Of a DNA stretch of 64,000 bases, positions 1-8,395 are shown one piece after another. The notes beneath the pieces were generated by a model, which was given only the letters and a program-made list of their open reading frames with translations, was not told the origin of the DNA and did no database searches. Origin of the DNA: Sneathiella glossodoripedis JCM 23214 (GTDB taxonomy: Bacteria > Pseudomonadota > Alphaproteobacteria > Sneathiellales > Sneathiellaceae); NCBI RefSeq assembly GCF_000616095.1, contig NZ_BAMS01000003.1, forward strand, positions 248,001 to 312,000. Reading direction: 5' to 3'. The translations under genes and the position numbers were made by a program. Each line of letters begins with the position of its first letter. The first letter of the stretch is position 1.

Positions 1-596
1 AATATTTGTGCCTTGCGGCGTTTTCTCCAGCCCACCAGTCCAAGTACAGCCATGCCGGCAGCATATAACGGCAGTGCAGCTGGTAACGGAGTTGCGACTA
101 CGGAAACTTCCTGTATCAGGAGATCTTTGCAATTCCCAATTCCTTCAATCACGAAAGCGAGAATATTTGTAGCTCCATATTCCAGATAGAGAGTGTTGCC
201 ATTAATGGAGTGGTCTATATCAAATTCCTCATTGTTTTGAGAGTATCCGGTAACGGTGATTTGTGCCGGGTTTACGTTATCTGGTGAAAGTGTCAGATAT
301 TTAATCACTACGGGTTCACTGAACTCGAATCTCAAGCTCTCAGTCTTGTTAATCGCGCGAGAGTTCGAATAGTTAGGCACTGCAACACCAAGTCCACTTC
401 CATTGTTTTTTGTTATTTTAGGTGTGCCGATTTGGCCACTAAATGGGGTGACAGTTAGCTTGTTCCCCTCGAATATTTCATATGGCAGGCTTTGAAAGTT
501 TCCCATGCCGCCATCATCCAGAGGAATTACAGCGGCAGTTGCATTGAGAGTTGGGGATAGCAGCAGCAAAGCCGTTGCCAGAAGTATGTTTCGCAT
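1..596 (-). CDS. VPLPA/PEP-CTERM-sorted secreted protein (3' end cut by window edge)
   Basis: An open frame runs from an ATG at 596 to the left edge, giving 198 visible residues. It starts with a Sec signal peptide (MRNILLATALLLLS, then an Ala-rich cleavage region). The body of about 150 residues is Ser/Asn-rich and not recognised. The C-terminus shows the tripartite sorting signal of the VPLPA-CTERM/PEP-CTERM class: a TPLPAALPLYAAG motif, a hydrophobic stretch and a WRKRRKA basic tail. In this family the tail is processed by an exosortase and the protein goes to the cell surface or extracellular matrix; that is family knowledge, and no exosortase is visible here. A GGAAGGAAA ribosome site precedes the start. 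The stop lies just outside the window, so the protein is nearly complete. Confidence 0.8.
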   Translation of the reverse strand, partial: MRNILLATALLLLSPTLNATAAVIPLDDGGMGNFQSLPYEIFEGNKLTVTPFSGQIGTPKITKNNGSGLGVAVPNYSNSRAINKTESLRFEFSEPVVIKYLTLSPDNVNPAQITVTGYSQNNEEFDIDHSINGNTLYLEYGATNILAFVIEGIGNCKDLLIQEVSVVATPLPAALPLYAAGMAVLGLVGWRKRRKAQI

Positions 597-677
597 AAAA
601 TTTCCTTCCATAAAATAGACGTAATACGCAGAATGTTTGGATAGGTGACGATCAAGTCAGCGATTCGTGAGGATTTA

Positions 678-1769
678 ATGCGGTTAATTACGGCCTGTTT
701 GTTTCTGATTTTTAGTGGCTGGGGGCATAGTCCTCTTTGGGCGGAAGAGGTGACTTCCGGTGACGAGCCGCAAATCTCACTCCGCCAGCAAATAAAACCG
801 ATCGTAATAGAAAATGGTGGCCAGTCATCGCGGCTAAACCAACTGGACCTTCTGTACCTGATGGGATCAGAAGAAATTCAGGTAAAGGTTTCGGGAGGTT
901 GTACGGAAGAGGTAATCGAAACCAATATCCATAGCCGCGGTGAGTACCTTGCTCAACTGTTAATCGGGTATGGTACCGATATCGACAGTTATTGGAGCAA
1001 AACAGTTTATGTGGGGGACGATCGGACGATATCTTCAAGAGAGGAAAATGTGTCTTTACCTCTGCAGTTAAAAATGTTCAGTGGTACATCCTATCGCATA
1101 GAACCGCTTGAGATTTTGGCTGAAAAGGTCAATGAATTTGAGGGGCAGGTTGAGAGAAAGCTTAAATTTTACCAAGAAAGTTGGGTGACAAAAAAGGAAT
1201 TACCTGTTCGCCTTGAAGTGATCTGCCAGCCATATGAGTATAACAAGGTTTTGGATAAACTTCAGTTGCTCCAAAAAAGGAGCAGAGTCAAAAATCAGAA
1301 ATTTTCCCTTCCGATAAAGTACATGGGTGATCCGGCTCTAAAGGCTTCGGCTACAAAACGGCTTGCCATGACGGGTAGTTCTGTTTCGATATCGCGCCCA
1401 TTTCGTTTGAGTTCTGTTCAAATTCTGGAAGGGCCCAGAAATTTAAGAGGAATTTGCCCTCTGATTGGCGAATTCAAGGCCCGCCTCTTTGGTGAGGGGC
1501 AGGGCGAGGTGCGCCTTCATGCGCGGTATGGGCAGAACAAAAAAATGATAAGTGAGGCTGTCTCGTTCAGCGGTCCATACCAGGATATCGGCTTTAAATT
1601 GTTGACGGAGCGCAAACCCAGAAGTTCTGATGGAATTCAACAGCTTGAAAAACTGGTTTTGCATGTAGAGGGAAGATCGGCAGAGGCAGAGAAACATGCC
1701 TTATTCTCTCAGAAGCGGAAAAGTCCTCCTTATCTTTGGCAATTTGCCTGCATTAATTTGACTGAATAG
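678..1769 (+). CDS. Hypothetical secreted protein
   Basis: The 363-residue frame starts best at ATG 678, which has a GAGGA site 4 bases upstream and opens directly with a signal peptide (MRLITACLFLIFSG...LWAEE). An in-frame start at 645 would add 11 polar residues before it. The mature part has no motif I recognise. It contains four cysteines, in GGCTEE, VICQP, GICPL and FACINL, consistent with disulfides in the periplasm or outside the cell. It is transcribed divergently from the VPLPA-CTERM protein across a gap of about 80 bases, so shared regulation is possible but not shown. No membrane segment is seen beyond the signal peptide. Confidence 0.6.
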   Translation: MRLITACLFLIFSGWGHSPLWAEEVTSGDEPQISLRQQIKPIVIENGGQSSRLNQLDLLYLMGSEEIQVKVSGGCTEEVIETNIHSRGEYLAQLLIGYGTDIDSYWSKTVYVGDDRTISSREENVSLPLQLKMFSGTSYRIEPLEILAEKVNEFEGQVERKLKFYQESWVTKKELPVRLEVICQPYEYNKVLDKLQLLQKRSRVKNQKFSLPIKYMGDPALKASATKRLAMTGSSVSISRPFRLSSVQILEGPRNLRGICPLIGEFKARLFGEGQGEVRLHARYGQNKKMISEAVSFSGPYQDIGFKLLTERKPRSSDGIQQLEKLVLHVEGRSAEAEKHALFSQKRKSPPYLWQFACINLTE

Positions 1770-1868
1770 TTCGCAGTGCCTCTTTTAGAGTGGTGTGAAT
1801 CTATTATTGAGTTGAGCTCAATTTAATGATAGTTAGATGAATAGAATGGCTGAACTGAGGGTTAGGGA

Positions 1869-2503
1869 ATGCAAAATAAAGTCACAAAATTGCAAAAAAC
1901 TGAGGAGCCTAATCCTAAGCCACGCCGGAAACGAAGGTCGCTGAGGAGAGCCGCCGTGAAATATTGAAAGTAGCCGCGAGAGAGCTGGTTAGTTCAAACG
2001 GTGCTTTGGATATGGCAACACTGGCCAAAAAAGCAGGTTTGTCGGAGGGGTTGGCATATCATTATTTTAAAAATCGGGCAGGGGTTATTGCCGCTGTAGT
2101 TGATCAATATTTTGATGCCTTTGAAGAGGCGGTTATTGACGTCGCATTTGCTGGAGATACTTGGCAGGAGAGAGAGAAGTTAAGGGTGGAGGCTTTGGTG
2201 GACTTTTACTGTGCTGATCCCTTGACGCCGGTCATCTATTCAAGGCTAGGAAGCGAGCCGGAAGTAGTGGAGGTCGCTGGACGCAGGGCCCGCCGTCAGC
2301 TTGAGCTGGCCGCCCGAAATATCCTGATGGGACAGGAAAGTGGTGACATAAATGCTGATCGAGACCCCTGGATTTTAGGGGCGATGATGTTGGGTGCAAT
2401 TAATTTCGTTGTGTCGGGATATTGGCAGAATGGCACGGATGTTGAGCCAAAAACCCTGAAAAAAGAAATATGGGCTGGAATTGACGCCCTATCCCGCGCT
2501 TGA
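1869..2503 (+). CDS. TetR-family regulator, N-terminus split by apparent -1 frameshift
   Basis: The HTH reads SRREILKVAAREL, then an ATLAKKAGLSEGLAYHYF recognition region, followed by an all-helical ligand domain of about 150 residues. The only in-frame start downstream of the last stop is TTG 1964, which would cut helix 1 of the DNA-binding domain. ATG 1869 in another frame encodes a basic leader (MQNKVTKLQKTEEPNPKPRRKR) of the kind TetR proteins often carry. Adding one base near 1935 joins the two into a 211-residue protein of normal length. The gene lies 10 bases upstream of the Rieske oxygenase on the same strand, so it probably controls that operon and itself. Family assignment is firm; the start and frame repair are inference. 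Confidence 0.75.
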
Positions 2504-2513
2504 GGAGGACATT

Positions 2514-3656
2514 ATGAAACGTGAAAAAGAAATCGAACTCTTGAAACGTTGTGCGGGTCTGCTCGCTGAAAATAGCCGGGAAATGGCAGATGAAGAAGGG
2601 GGGAGTAGGCCAGATATATATCTTTCTCAAGATCGGTTTGAGAAGGAAATGAAGAGCTTTGAGCGCTTTCCTCTTATGGTAGCTCACAGCTCTCAATTAC
2701 CGGAAAATGGGAGTTATCTGGCGTTGGATTGGCTGGGTGGCTTTCCGCTTTTGCTCACGCGGGATATGGACGGGGAAGTGCACGCCTTTGCCAATGCCTG
2801 CCAACATAGAGGAAGCCCACTTGCTCAAAATGGGTGTGGTCAGGCTCGTCGGTTGATGTGCCCGTATCATGCTTGGACATATGATATGGCGGGGCAGTTA
2901 AAGTCTGTTCCACATAAATCAGGATTTCCCTCCCTTGATCCAACAAAAGTTAAACTGAGTGAATTGCATGCGAGTGAATTTGGTGGATTTATTTGGGTTC
3001 AGAAAAGCGGGGATACAAAACTGGATGTAGGCGAGCATCTTGCGGGTTTAGGAGATGATCTTAAGTGGATTAATGCAGCCGATCATGTCCTTTTCGCTGA
3101 AGAATCTCGTATCTGGAATAGTAATTGGAAATTTATTGTCGAAGGAGGGCTTGAATCTTACCATTTCAAGATTGCACATCGTGATACAATTGCCCCACTG
3201 TTCAATGACACTCTATCGGTTTTCGATGAATTTGGACCTCATTTCAGATCTGTTCTGACAAAAACCAGTTTGAAGCAACTTCAGGAAATCGATGAAGAAA
3301 ACTGGCAGATCCGTGAAACAGCGAACGTATTGTATAGCTTTTATCCGTCAGCCTCTCTTTTATTGCAGCCGGATCATTTCGCTGTCATCGATGCGATACC
3401 TCTCTCCCCTAGTCAGACACATATTTCAGTTCGGACATTTGTTCCCAAAGGTTCGATGGAGACTGAAAAATCAAGGGCACACTGGCAGGCAAATTTTGAT
3501 TTCACACGTGATACATTATTGGAAGATTTTGAACTGGCGGTGCAAATTCAAAAAGGTCTGCAAAGCGGCGCGACGAAACAGTTTCGGTTTGGCCGTTTTG
3601 AAAATGCGTTGACCCGCTTTCACCAGATAAACGAGCAGATGATTTCAAAGGAATGA
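2514..3656 (+). CDS. Rieske non-heme iron oxygenase, alpha subunit
   Basis: Predicted aromatic-ring hydroxylating or demethylating oxygenase of 380 residues. The N-terminal Rieske domain carries the [2Fe-2S] ligands C96-x-H98 and C116-x2-H119. The catalytic domain contains the mononuclear iron motif around ESYHFKIAHRD, a His-x4-His pair following a Glu. The start is ATG 2514, with a strong GAGGAGG 5 bases upstream; a start at 2481 would overlap the regulator. No beta subunit or dedicated ferredoxin reductase is visible, so it is either a homomultimeric type or uses a reductase encoded elsewhere. The substrate cannot be read from sequence, but the downstream isomerase and GST suggest an aromatic compound. 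Confidence 0.85.
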   Translation: MKREKEIELLKRCAGLLAENSREMADEEGGSRPDIYLSQDRFEKEMKSFERFPLMVAHSSQLPENGSYLALDWLGGFPLLLTRDMDGEVHAFANACQHRGSPLAQNGCGQARRLMCPYHAWTYDMAGQLKSVPHKSGFPSLDPTKVKLSELHASEFGGFIWVQKSGDTKLDVGEHLAGLGDDLKWINAADHVLFAEESRIWNSNWKFIVEGGLESYHFKIAHRDTIAPLFNDTLSVFDEFGPHFRSVLTKTSLKQLQEIDEENWQIRETANVLYSFYPSASLLLQPDHFAVIDAIPLSPSQTHISVRTFVPKGSMETEKSRAHWQANFDFTRDTLLEDFELAVQIQKGLQSGATKQFRFGRFENALTRFHQINEQMISKE

Positions 3657-3734
3657 TTGCGAAATATCACCAAAATCAGTAGCTTTTCATCTAAACTGGG
3701 CGCGATAAGCAAAAAATGACAAGGAGGCTCCCTA

Positions 3735-4346
3735 ATGACAAAGCTTGAATTTTTCTTCGACTGCTCCAGCCCGTGGACTTATCTGGGGTTTGAAGGGCTA
3801 CAGGATTTGATAGAACTGTATCCTCAGGTGGATGTGGTCTATAAGCCTTTTCTTGTTGGCGGGGTATTCAATGCCGTCAATCCGTCCGTATATGCAAATC
3901 GGGATAACCCTGTTCCCGCTAAACAGGCATATTCCAAAAAAGACATGCAGGATTGGGCGCAATTGCAGGGAATTAAAATTGGCGAACCACCTGTCTTTCC
4001 CGTAAACAGCGTGAAAGCGATGCGTGGTGCGTTCGTCGCCATTGAAGAAGGTCGTCTTGTCGCTTATGCAAGGCGGGTATTTCAAACATATTGGGGTGAA
4101 CTTCAGGATATATCGCAGGACGAAGTCCTGTCACAAATTGTGAAAGAAGTTGGGCTCGATGAAGACAAATTTTTTTCGAAAATCAATGATCAGGCTTATA
4201 AGGATAAGCTTCGCGATACTACGGAAGAGTTGATTAAACGTGGAGGGTTTGGCTCTCCAACTATCTTTCTGGATGAGGAGGATATGTATTTCGGAAATGA
4301 CCGTCTGCAGTTGATTGAAGCCAAGCTGATGGAGTTGCCGGAATGA
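3735..4346 (+). CDS. 2-hydroxychromene-2-carboxylate isomerase / DsbA-family (kappa-GST-like) protein
   Basis: The 203-residue protein has the HCCA-isomerase form of the thioredoxin fold. It begins LEFFFDCSSPWTYLG, where the Ser replaces the redox CxxC. A helical insertion follows (FPVNSVKAMRG...), then the cis-Pro loop GGFGSPTIFL and an FGNDRL C-terminal motif. In the naphthalene/PAH pathway this family catalyses glutathione-dependent isomerisation of 2-hydroxychromene-2-carboxylate; other members act on unrelated substrates. The AAGGAGG site sits 8 bases before the ATG. It overlaps the following GST by 4 bases (ATGA), so the two are translationally coupled, and both are glutathione enzymes by family. 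Confidence 0.85.
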   Translation: MTKLEFFFDCSSPWTYLGFEGLQDLIELYPQVDVVYKPFLVGGVFNAVNPSVYANRDNPVPAKQAYSKKDMQDWAQLQGIKIGEPPVFPVNSVKAMRGAFVAIEEGRLVAYARRVFQTYWGELQDISQDEVLSQIVKEVGLDEDKFFSKINDQAYKDKLRDTTEELIKRGGFGSPTIFLDEEDMYFGNDRLQLIEAKLMELPE

Positions 4347-5038
4347 TAGAATTATATTACTGGCCAACTCCAAATGGATGGAAAATATCCATAGCACTTG
4401 AAGAAATGGGGTTGGATTATCGCGTTATTCCAGTGAATATTGGACGTGGGGATCAATTTAAAAGCGACTTTCTGGCAATCAGCCCCAATAACAGAATGCC
4501 CGCAATCGTTGATCTGGATCCGGAAGATGGTGGGGAGCCCGTGTCCGTATTTGAAACTGGGGCGATACTGGTTTATCTGGCTGAAAAAAGCGGAAAGTTC
4601 CTGCCAAGCGACATTCGTGGCCGCAAGGAAGTCATGGAATGGCTCATGTGGCAAATGGGCGGACTTGGTCCCATGTTGGGCCAAAATGGTCATTTCAAAT
4701 TTTATGCACCGGAAAAAATACCTTACGCGCAGGAACGCTATGGAAATGAAGTGTTGCGTTTGTTTGGGGTTCTGGACAGGCGGCTCGAAGGGCGTGAGTT
4801 TATTTGCGGCGATTATTCGATCGCAGATATGGCGTGTTGGCCATGGATCATCACGTACAAGCGGCAGGAAATTAATCTGAACAATTTTCCAAATGTAAGG
4901 CGTTGGTATGATCAGCTTAAACAGCGTCCTGCATTGCGTAAAGGCTACAAGGTCGGTTCTGAACTCGGTAAGCCAACTGGAAAATGGGATGACGAGGCCC
5001 GCAAATACCTGTCGGCTCAGGCCACAGCACCAAAATAA
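4343..5038 (+). CDS. Glutathione S-transferase (Ure2/YfcG-like)
   Basis: The 231-residue protein has an N-terminal thioredoxin-like GSH domain (about 1-85), with IELYYWPTPNGWKISIALEE, a cis-Pro MPAIVD loop and an ETGAILVYLAEK helix. An all-alpha C-terminal domain follows (about 90-210), with the SIADMACWPW N-capping motif. The N-terminal sequence resembles the bacterial Ure2p/YfcG group (nu class), which bind GSH or GSSG and often show disulfide-reductase activity. Its ATG overlaps the stop of the preceding isomerase. The Rieske oxygenase / isomerase / GST order suggests that an oxygenated aromatic is opened, isomerised or conjugated with glutathione. Confidence 0.85.
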   Translation: MIELYYWPTPNGWKISIALEEMGLDYRVIPVNIGRGDQFKSDFLAISPNNRMPAIVDLDPEDGGEPVSVFETGAILVYLAEKSGKFLPSDIRGRKEVMEWLMWQMGGLGPMLGQNGHFKFYAPEKIPYAQERYGNEVLRLFGVLDRRLEGREFICGDYSIADMACWPWIITYKRQEINLNNFPNVRRWYDQLKQRPALRKGYKVGSELGKPTGKWDDEARKYLSAQATAPK

Positions 5039-5117
5039 AAGGAAGTTGGGGGTGTTTCCTTAAAAAAGAGGGTATATTCCAAATTTGCATTTGGCGCGGG
5101 CTCGAATTCCTCCTACA

Positions 5118-5175
5118 CTAAATATGCAAAGAACCGGATTAAAAATTTGATTCTTTGCGGTTGCGTCATATTTAG
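5118..5175 (+). promoter_or_regulatory. Two-part inverted repeat just upstream of the GGDEF-EAL gene
   Basis: The outer arms CTAAATATG (5118-5126) and CATATTTAG (5167-5175) are exact reverse complements. Immediately inside the left arm, CAAAGAA (5127-5133) pairs exactly with TTCTTTG (5151-5157). This leaves a 17-base loop and a 9-base bulge on the right. The structure ends 3 bases before the possible GTG start at 5179 and 18 before ATG 5194. It could be an mRNA structure limiting translation or a pair of operator half-sites. The pairing is seen; the role is inference. Confidence 0.5.
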
Positions 5176-5193
5176 TAAGTGTTGGTATTCGGA

Positions 5194-6966
5194 ATGTCAT
5201 CCGTCAGAATAAACCTGCCTGGTCAGGAACAGATTAAAGTATCACCCGAAAAAACAGAGAAACTGTTGAGGGCGATTTCAAAAATGCAGGCGTGTCGTCA
5301 TACGCAAACATTTTACCGCACAACACTGTTCGAACTTTGCAATGTGTTCGAAGACATAGAGTATTGCGCTTTTCTGCTTGAAGATAATAGCGGGTCGGGG
5401 TTTCGGGTTGTCGCGAAAAATGGAGACGTGCCCCATAAAATCCCAGCCGAAGAAATTTCACTACTCAAACAATGTCTGCAAAGCCGCCAGTCAGTTTTTA
5501 CCCAAAATATAGCCGCCCTTGCGTTAGTCGGGGACGACCATCGTTACGGCGCCATTTTGGTGAAATCGGAACGAAACTGGAAGTCGGAAGATTTTCGTCT
5601 GCTTCGGCAATATGCAAATAACGCAACACGCGGTTTTGAAACCGCACAGCTTCTGGAAGAGGCAGAAGAACTTGCTTTTCAAGACCGACTGACTCATCTG
5701 GAAAATCGTGTCAGTTTTAAAAAATCTGTTTCAAGACGATTGATGCAATGCAGGGAAAAAGGATCCTTTGCAGTTGTTCAATTTGTTCTGGATAATCTGT
5801 CGGAACTGAATATAGCTCTAGGATACGCTACTGGTGACGAGCTAATCTGTCAGGCAGCAGAAGAATTGACAAAGCTATTTCCCAGCGCTGTTTCAATTGC
5901 ACGAACTTCTGGAAACGGCTTTGCCGTATGTGTTGATCTTGAAAGCGAAGATGATTTTCTCGTGCTACCGCATTTGATTAATGATTTATTCGATTTGACG
6001 TTGCCTGATAAATACGGCTTGCCGCATCTTTCGCCGACAATCGGTTTAACCCGCTACCCGCAGGATGGGGATAACGCAGACAAGTTATGGAAGAATACCA
6101 GTACAGCGCTTGCAAATGCGAACAAGCTGAAAACAAACAATTATTGTTATTATGATAACCAGATTGAGGTTGAAATTCACGGAAGAGTAACGCTGAATCG
6201 CGCCTTGCGTGAAGGTTTGGGAAAGAAACAACTGTCGCTCAACTATCAACCGCAGATCAGTCTGTCCTCAGGGCGTATGGTAGGGGCGGAAGCGTTACTG
6301 CGTTGGAAACGCGACGGCGGTGAGTATGTGCCCGCGGATACCTTCATTCCTATCGCAGAAGCGTCTGGTCTGCTCGGACCAATTAGCGAGTGGGTGATTG
6401 AGGAAGCGTGCAAGCAGCGTGTTGAGTGGACGCGTCAAGGCGTGCCCGAATTTCCTGTTGCTGTGAATATCTCACTGAATGAATTTCAGAGTGAAGATTT
6501 TGTCCCTTTGGTGCAAAGAATTCTAAACGAAACGGGGATGCCAGCTCAATTACTGGATATTGAACTGACTGAAAGCGTGATCATGGAAGATCGCGGTCAA
6601 ACAAAACGCAATATGGAACGGTTGAAGGAATTGGGTGTTCGTCTGTCCATTGACGATTTTGGAACTGGATACTCTTCGCTTAGTTATTTAAGCCATCTTC
6701 CTGCGTCGGTTCTGAAAATTGACAAAAGTTTTGTGGATGGAATTGTACAAAATAAAAATGATGCGGCTATTGCAATGACCATTATTTCGCTGGGATATAA
6801 TCTTGGAATGAAAATTCTGGCGGAAGGCGTAGAAAACAAAGAACAGATCGAATTTTTGAAAAAAGCAGGCTGCCATGAAGCGCAAGGATTTACGTTCTCG
6901 CGCCCGGTAAAGCCACATATGATCCCGCAATTGGCGAGGCGTCAAGATTACCTTAACGTGTCATAA
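5194..6966 (+). CDS. GAF-GGDEF(degenerate)-EAL c-di-GMP phosphodiesterase
   Basis: Predicted cytoplasmic c-di-GMP signalling protein of about 590 residues. A GAF-like sensor occupies about 20-150. A GGDEF domain starts at DRLTHLENRVSF, but its active-site loop reads RTSGNGFAV instead of GGDEF, so cyclase activity is unlikely. The EAL domain (about 340-585) keeps the catalytic signature: EALLRW, NISLNEFQ, DIELTESV, DDFGTGYSS, LKIDKSFVDG, AEGVEN and QGFTFSRP. The likely net activity is c-di-GMP hydrolysis, possibly with the GGDEF domain as a GTP sensor. The start is uncertain: ATG 5194 or in-frame GTG 5179, neither with a good ribosome site. A conspicuous inverted repeat lies immediately upstream. 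Confidence 0.85.
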   Translation: MSSVRINLPGQEQIKVSPEKTEKLLRAISKMQACRHTQTFYRTTLFELCNVFEDIEYCAFLLEDNSGSGFRVVAKNGDVPHKIPAEEISLLKQCLQSRQSVFTQNIAALALVGDDHRYGAILVKSERNWKSEDFRLLRQYANNATRGFETAQLLEEAEELAFQDRLTHLENRVSFKKSVSRRLMQCREKGSFAVVQFVLDNLSELNIALGYATGDELICQAAEELTKLFPSAVSIARTSGNGFAVCVDLESEDDFLVLPHLINDLFDLTLPDKYGLPHLSPTIGLTRYPQDGDNADKLWKNTSTALANANKLKTNNYCYYDNQIEVEIHGRVTLNRALREGLGKKQLSLNYQPQISLSSGRMVGAEALLRWKRDGGEYVPADTFIPIAEASGLLGPISEWVIEEACKQRVEWTRQGVPEFPVAVNISLNEFQSEDFVPLVQRILNETGMPAQLLDIELTESVIMEDRGQTKRNMERLKELGVRLSIDDFGTGYSSLSYLSHLPASVLKIDKSFVDGIVQNKNDAAIAMTIISLGYNLGMKILAEGVENKEQIEFLKKAGCHEAQGFTFSRPVKPHMIPQLARRQDYLNVS

Positions 6967-6981
6967 CCTGACTTAATTGGT

Positions 6982-8391
6982 CTATATATCTGGTAATACC
7001 TTGCCGGGATTGAGAAGATTATCAGGGTCCAGCGCCTGTTTGATTTTTCGCATCAGGTTGATTTCTATGGGCGACTTATAACGTGCAATTTCATTTTTTT
7101 TCATTCGCCCAATGCCATGCTCTGCACTAATGCTACCGTCAAGTTCATGGGTGATGTCATGGACAACGCGGCTTACTTCTTCCCATTTATTCAGAAAATC
7201 CTGTTTGTCCATGTCAATCGGTTGCAGTGGATTGTAATGTAGATTTCCGTCTCCCAAATGGCCGAATGTCACGGGCCGAAATCCGGGAATGATTTTTTGA
7301 AGAGCTGCGTCTGCGCGTTCAATAAAAGCGGCGATATTTGCAATGGGGACTGAAATGTCATGTTTAATACTGCCGCCTTCCGGTTTCTGTGCACCGGAAA
7401 TTTCCTCGCGCAATGACCAAAGTTTTTGTTGTTGAGATACGCTGGCCGGAATAACTGCATCCAGAACATCGCCTGTTTCAAATCCTGCCTCCAGGATGCT
7501 TTCCATCAACGCACTTAGATCACTGGTTGCACTCGATGACAGTTCTATAAGCACCTGCCAGTCATACCGCGCAGGCATCGGATCATTAAAATCCGGTACG
7601 TGCTTGCAAACCAGATCTATGGCTATGCGCGGAATCAATTCAAGGGCAGTTACCTGATCTCCGCTCATTTTTCGGGCTTGGGATAACAACTTGATTGCTG
7701 CATGGACGCTCGGTACCGCGACCATTGCAAGTTGCTGATATTTTGGGCGCGGGTACATTTTGACAACTGCGGCAGTCACAATTCCCAAAGTTCCTTCACC
7801 GCCAATGAAAAGCTGTTTTAAATCGTAACCGGTATTGTCTTTGCGAAGTCGGGTAAGTCCGTTCCATACATTGCCATCAGCAAGGACAACTTCCAGACCC
7901 AGAATTTGTTCCCGCGTATTGCCATAATGTAATACCTGTACGCCCCCAGCATTTGTCGAAATGTTGCCGCCAATCTGGCAGCTACCTTCAGAGCCAATGC
8001 GCAAAGGAAACATATGATCATTCTCTTCGGCTACTTTTTGCAAATCTGCAAGTATGCATCCCGCTTCTACTGTGAGGGTGCTGCCTTCCAGATCAATGTC
8101 CCGTATTTTATTCATGCGTTTGAGAGATATTATGACTTCATCACCCTGATCAAACGGGATACTGCCGCCAACAAGGCTTGTGTTACCACCTTGCGGTACA
8201 ATGGGCATTTTGTGTGCAGCGCATATCTTAACAACAGCAGCAACTTCTTCTGTTGATTTAGGAAAAATGATGGCGCGTGCTCGCCCTTCATATTTATCTC
8301 GCCACTCTGTTAGATAGCCCTGCATATCAGATTCGGCGAGCAGTATGTTTTTACCGCCAACGATCGTCTCAATTTCTGTTTCAAAACTCAT
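6982..8391 (-). CDS. FAD-linked oxidase, GlcD / D-lactate dehydrogenase family
   Basis: The 469-residue protein has an N-terminal PCMH-type FAD domain, with PQGGNTSLVGGSIP and SEGSCQIGGNISTNAGG, and a C-terminal FAD-oxidase domain with FGHLGDGNLHYN and GSISAEHGIGRMKK. The family oxidises D-2-hydroxyacids such as D-lactate, glycolate and D-2-hydroxyglutarate; the exact substrate cannot be read here. No Fe-S partner subunit is present, which favours a stand-alone enzyme. ATG 8391 is preferred over 8418: it has an AGAGG site and lies 4 bases after the stop of the upstream Sua5 gene, indicating an operon. The gene converges with the GGDEF-EAL gene, leaving only 15 bases between stops. Confidence 0.85.
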   Translation of the reverse strand: MSFETEIETIVGGKNILLAESDMQGYLTEWRDKYEGRARAIIFPKSTEEVAAVVKICAAHKMPIVPQGGNTSLVGGSIPFDQGDEVIISLKRMNKIRDIDLEGSTLTVEAGCILADLQKVAEENDHMFPLRIGSEGSCQIGGNISTNAGGVQVLHYGNTREQILGLEVVLADGNVWNGLTRLRKDNTGYDLKQLFIGGEGTLGIVTAAVVKMYPRPKYQQLAMVAVPSVHAAIKLLSQARKMSGDQVTALELIPRIAIDLVCKHVPDFNDPMPARYDWQVLIELSSSATSDLSALMESILEAGFETGDVLDAVIPASVSQQQKLWSLREEISGAQKPEGGSIKHDISVPIANIAAFIERADAALQKIIPGFRPVTFGHLGDGNLHYNPLQPIDMDKQDFLNKWEEVSRVVHDITHELDGSISAEHGIGRMKKNEIARYKSPIEINLMRKIKQALDPDNLLNPGKVLPDI

Positions 8392-8395
8392 GGAG

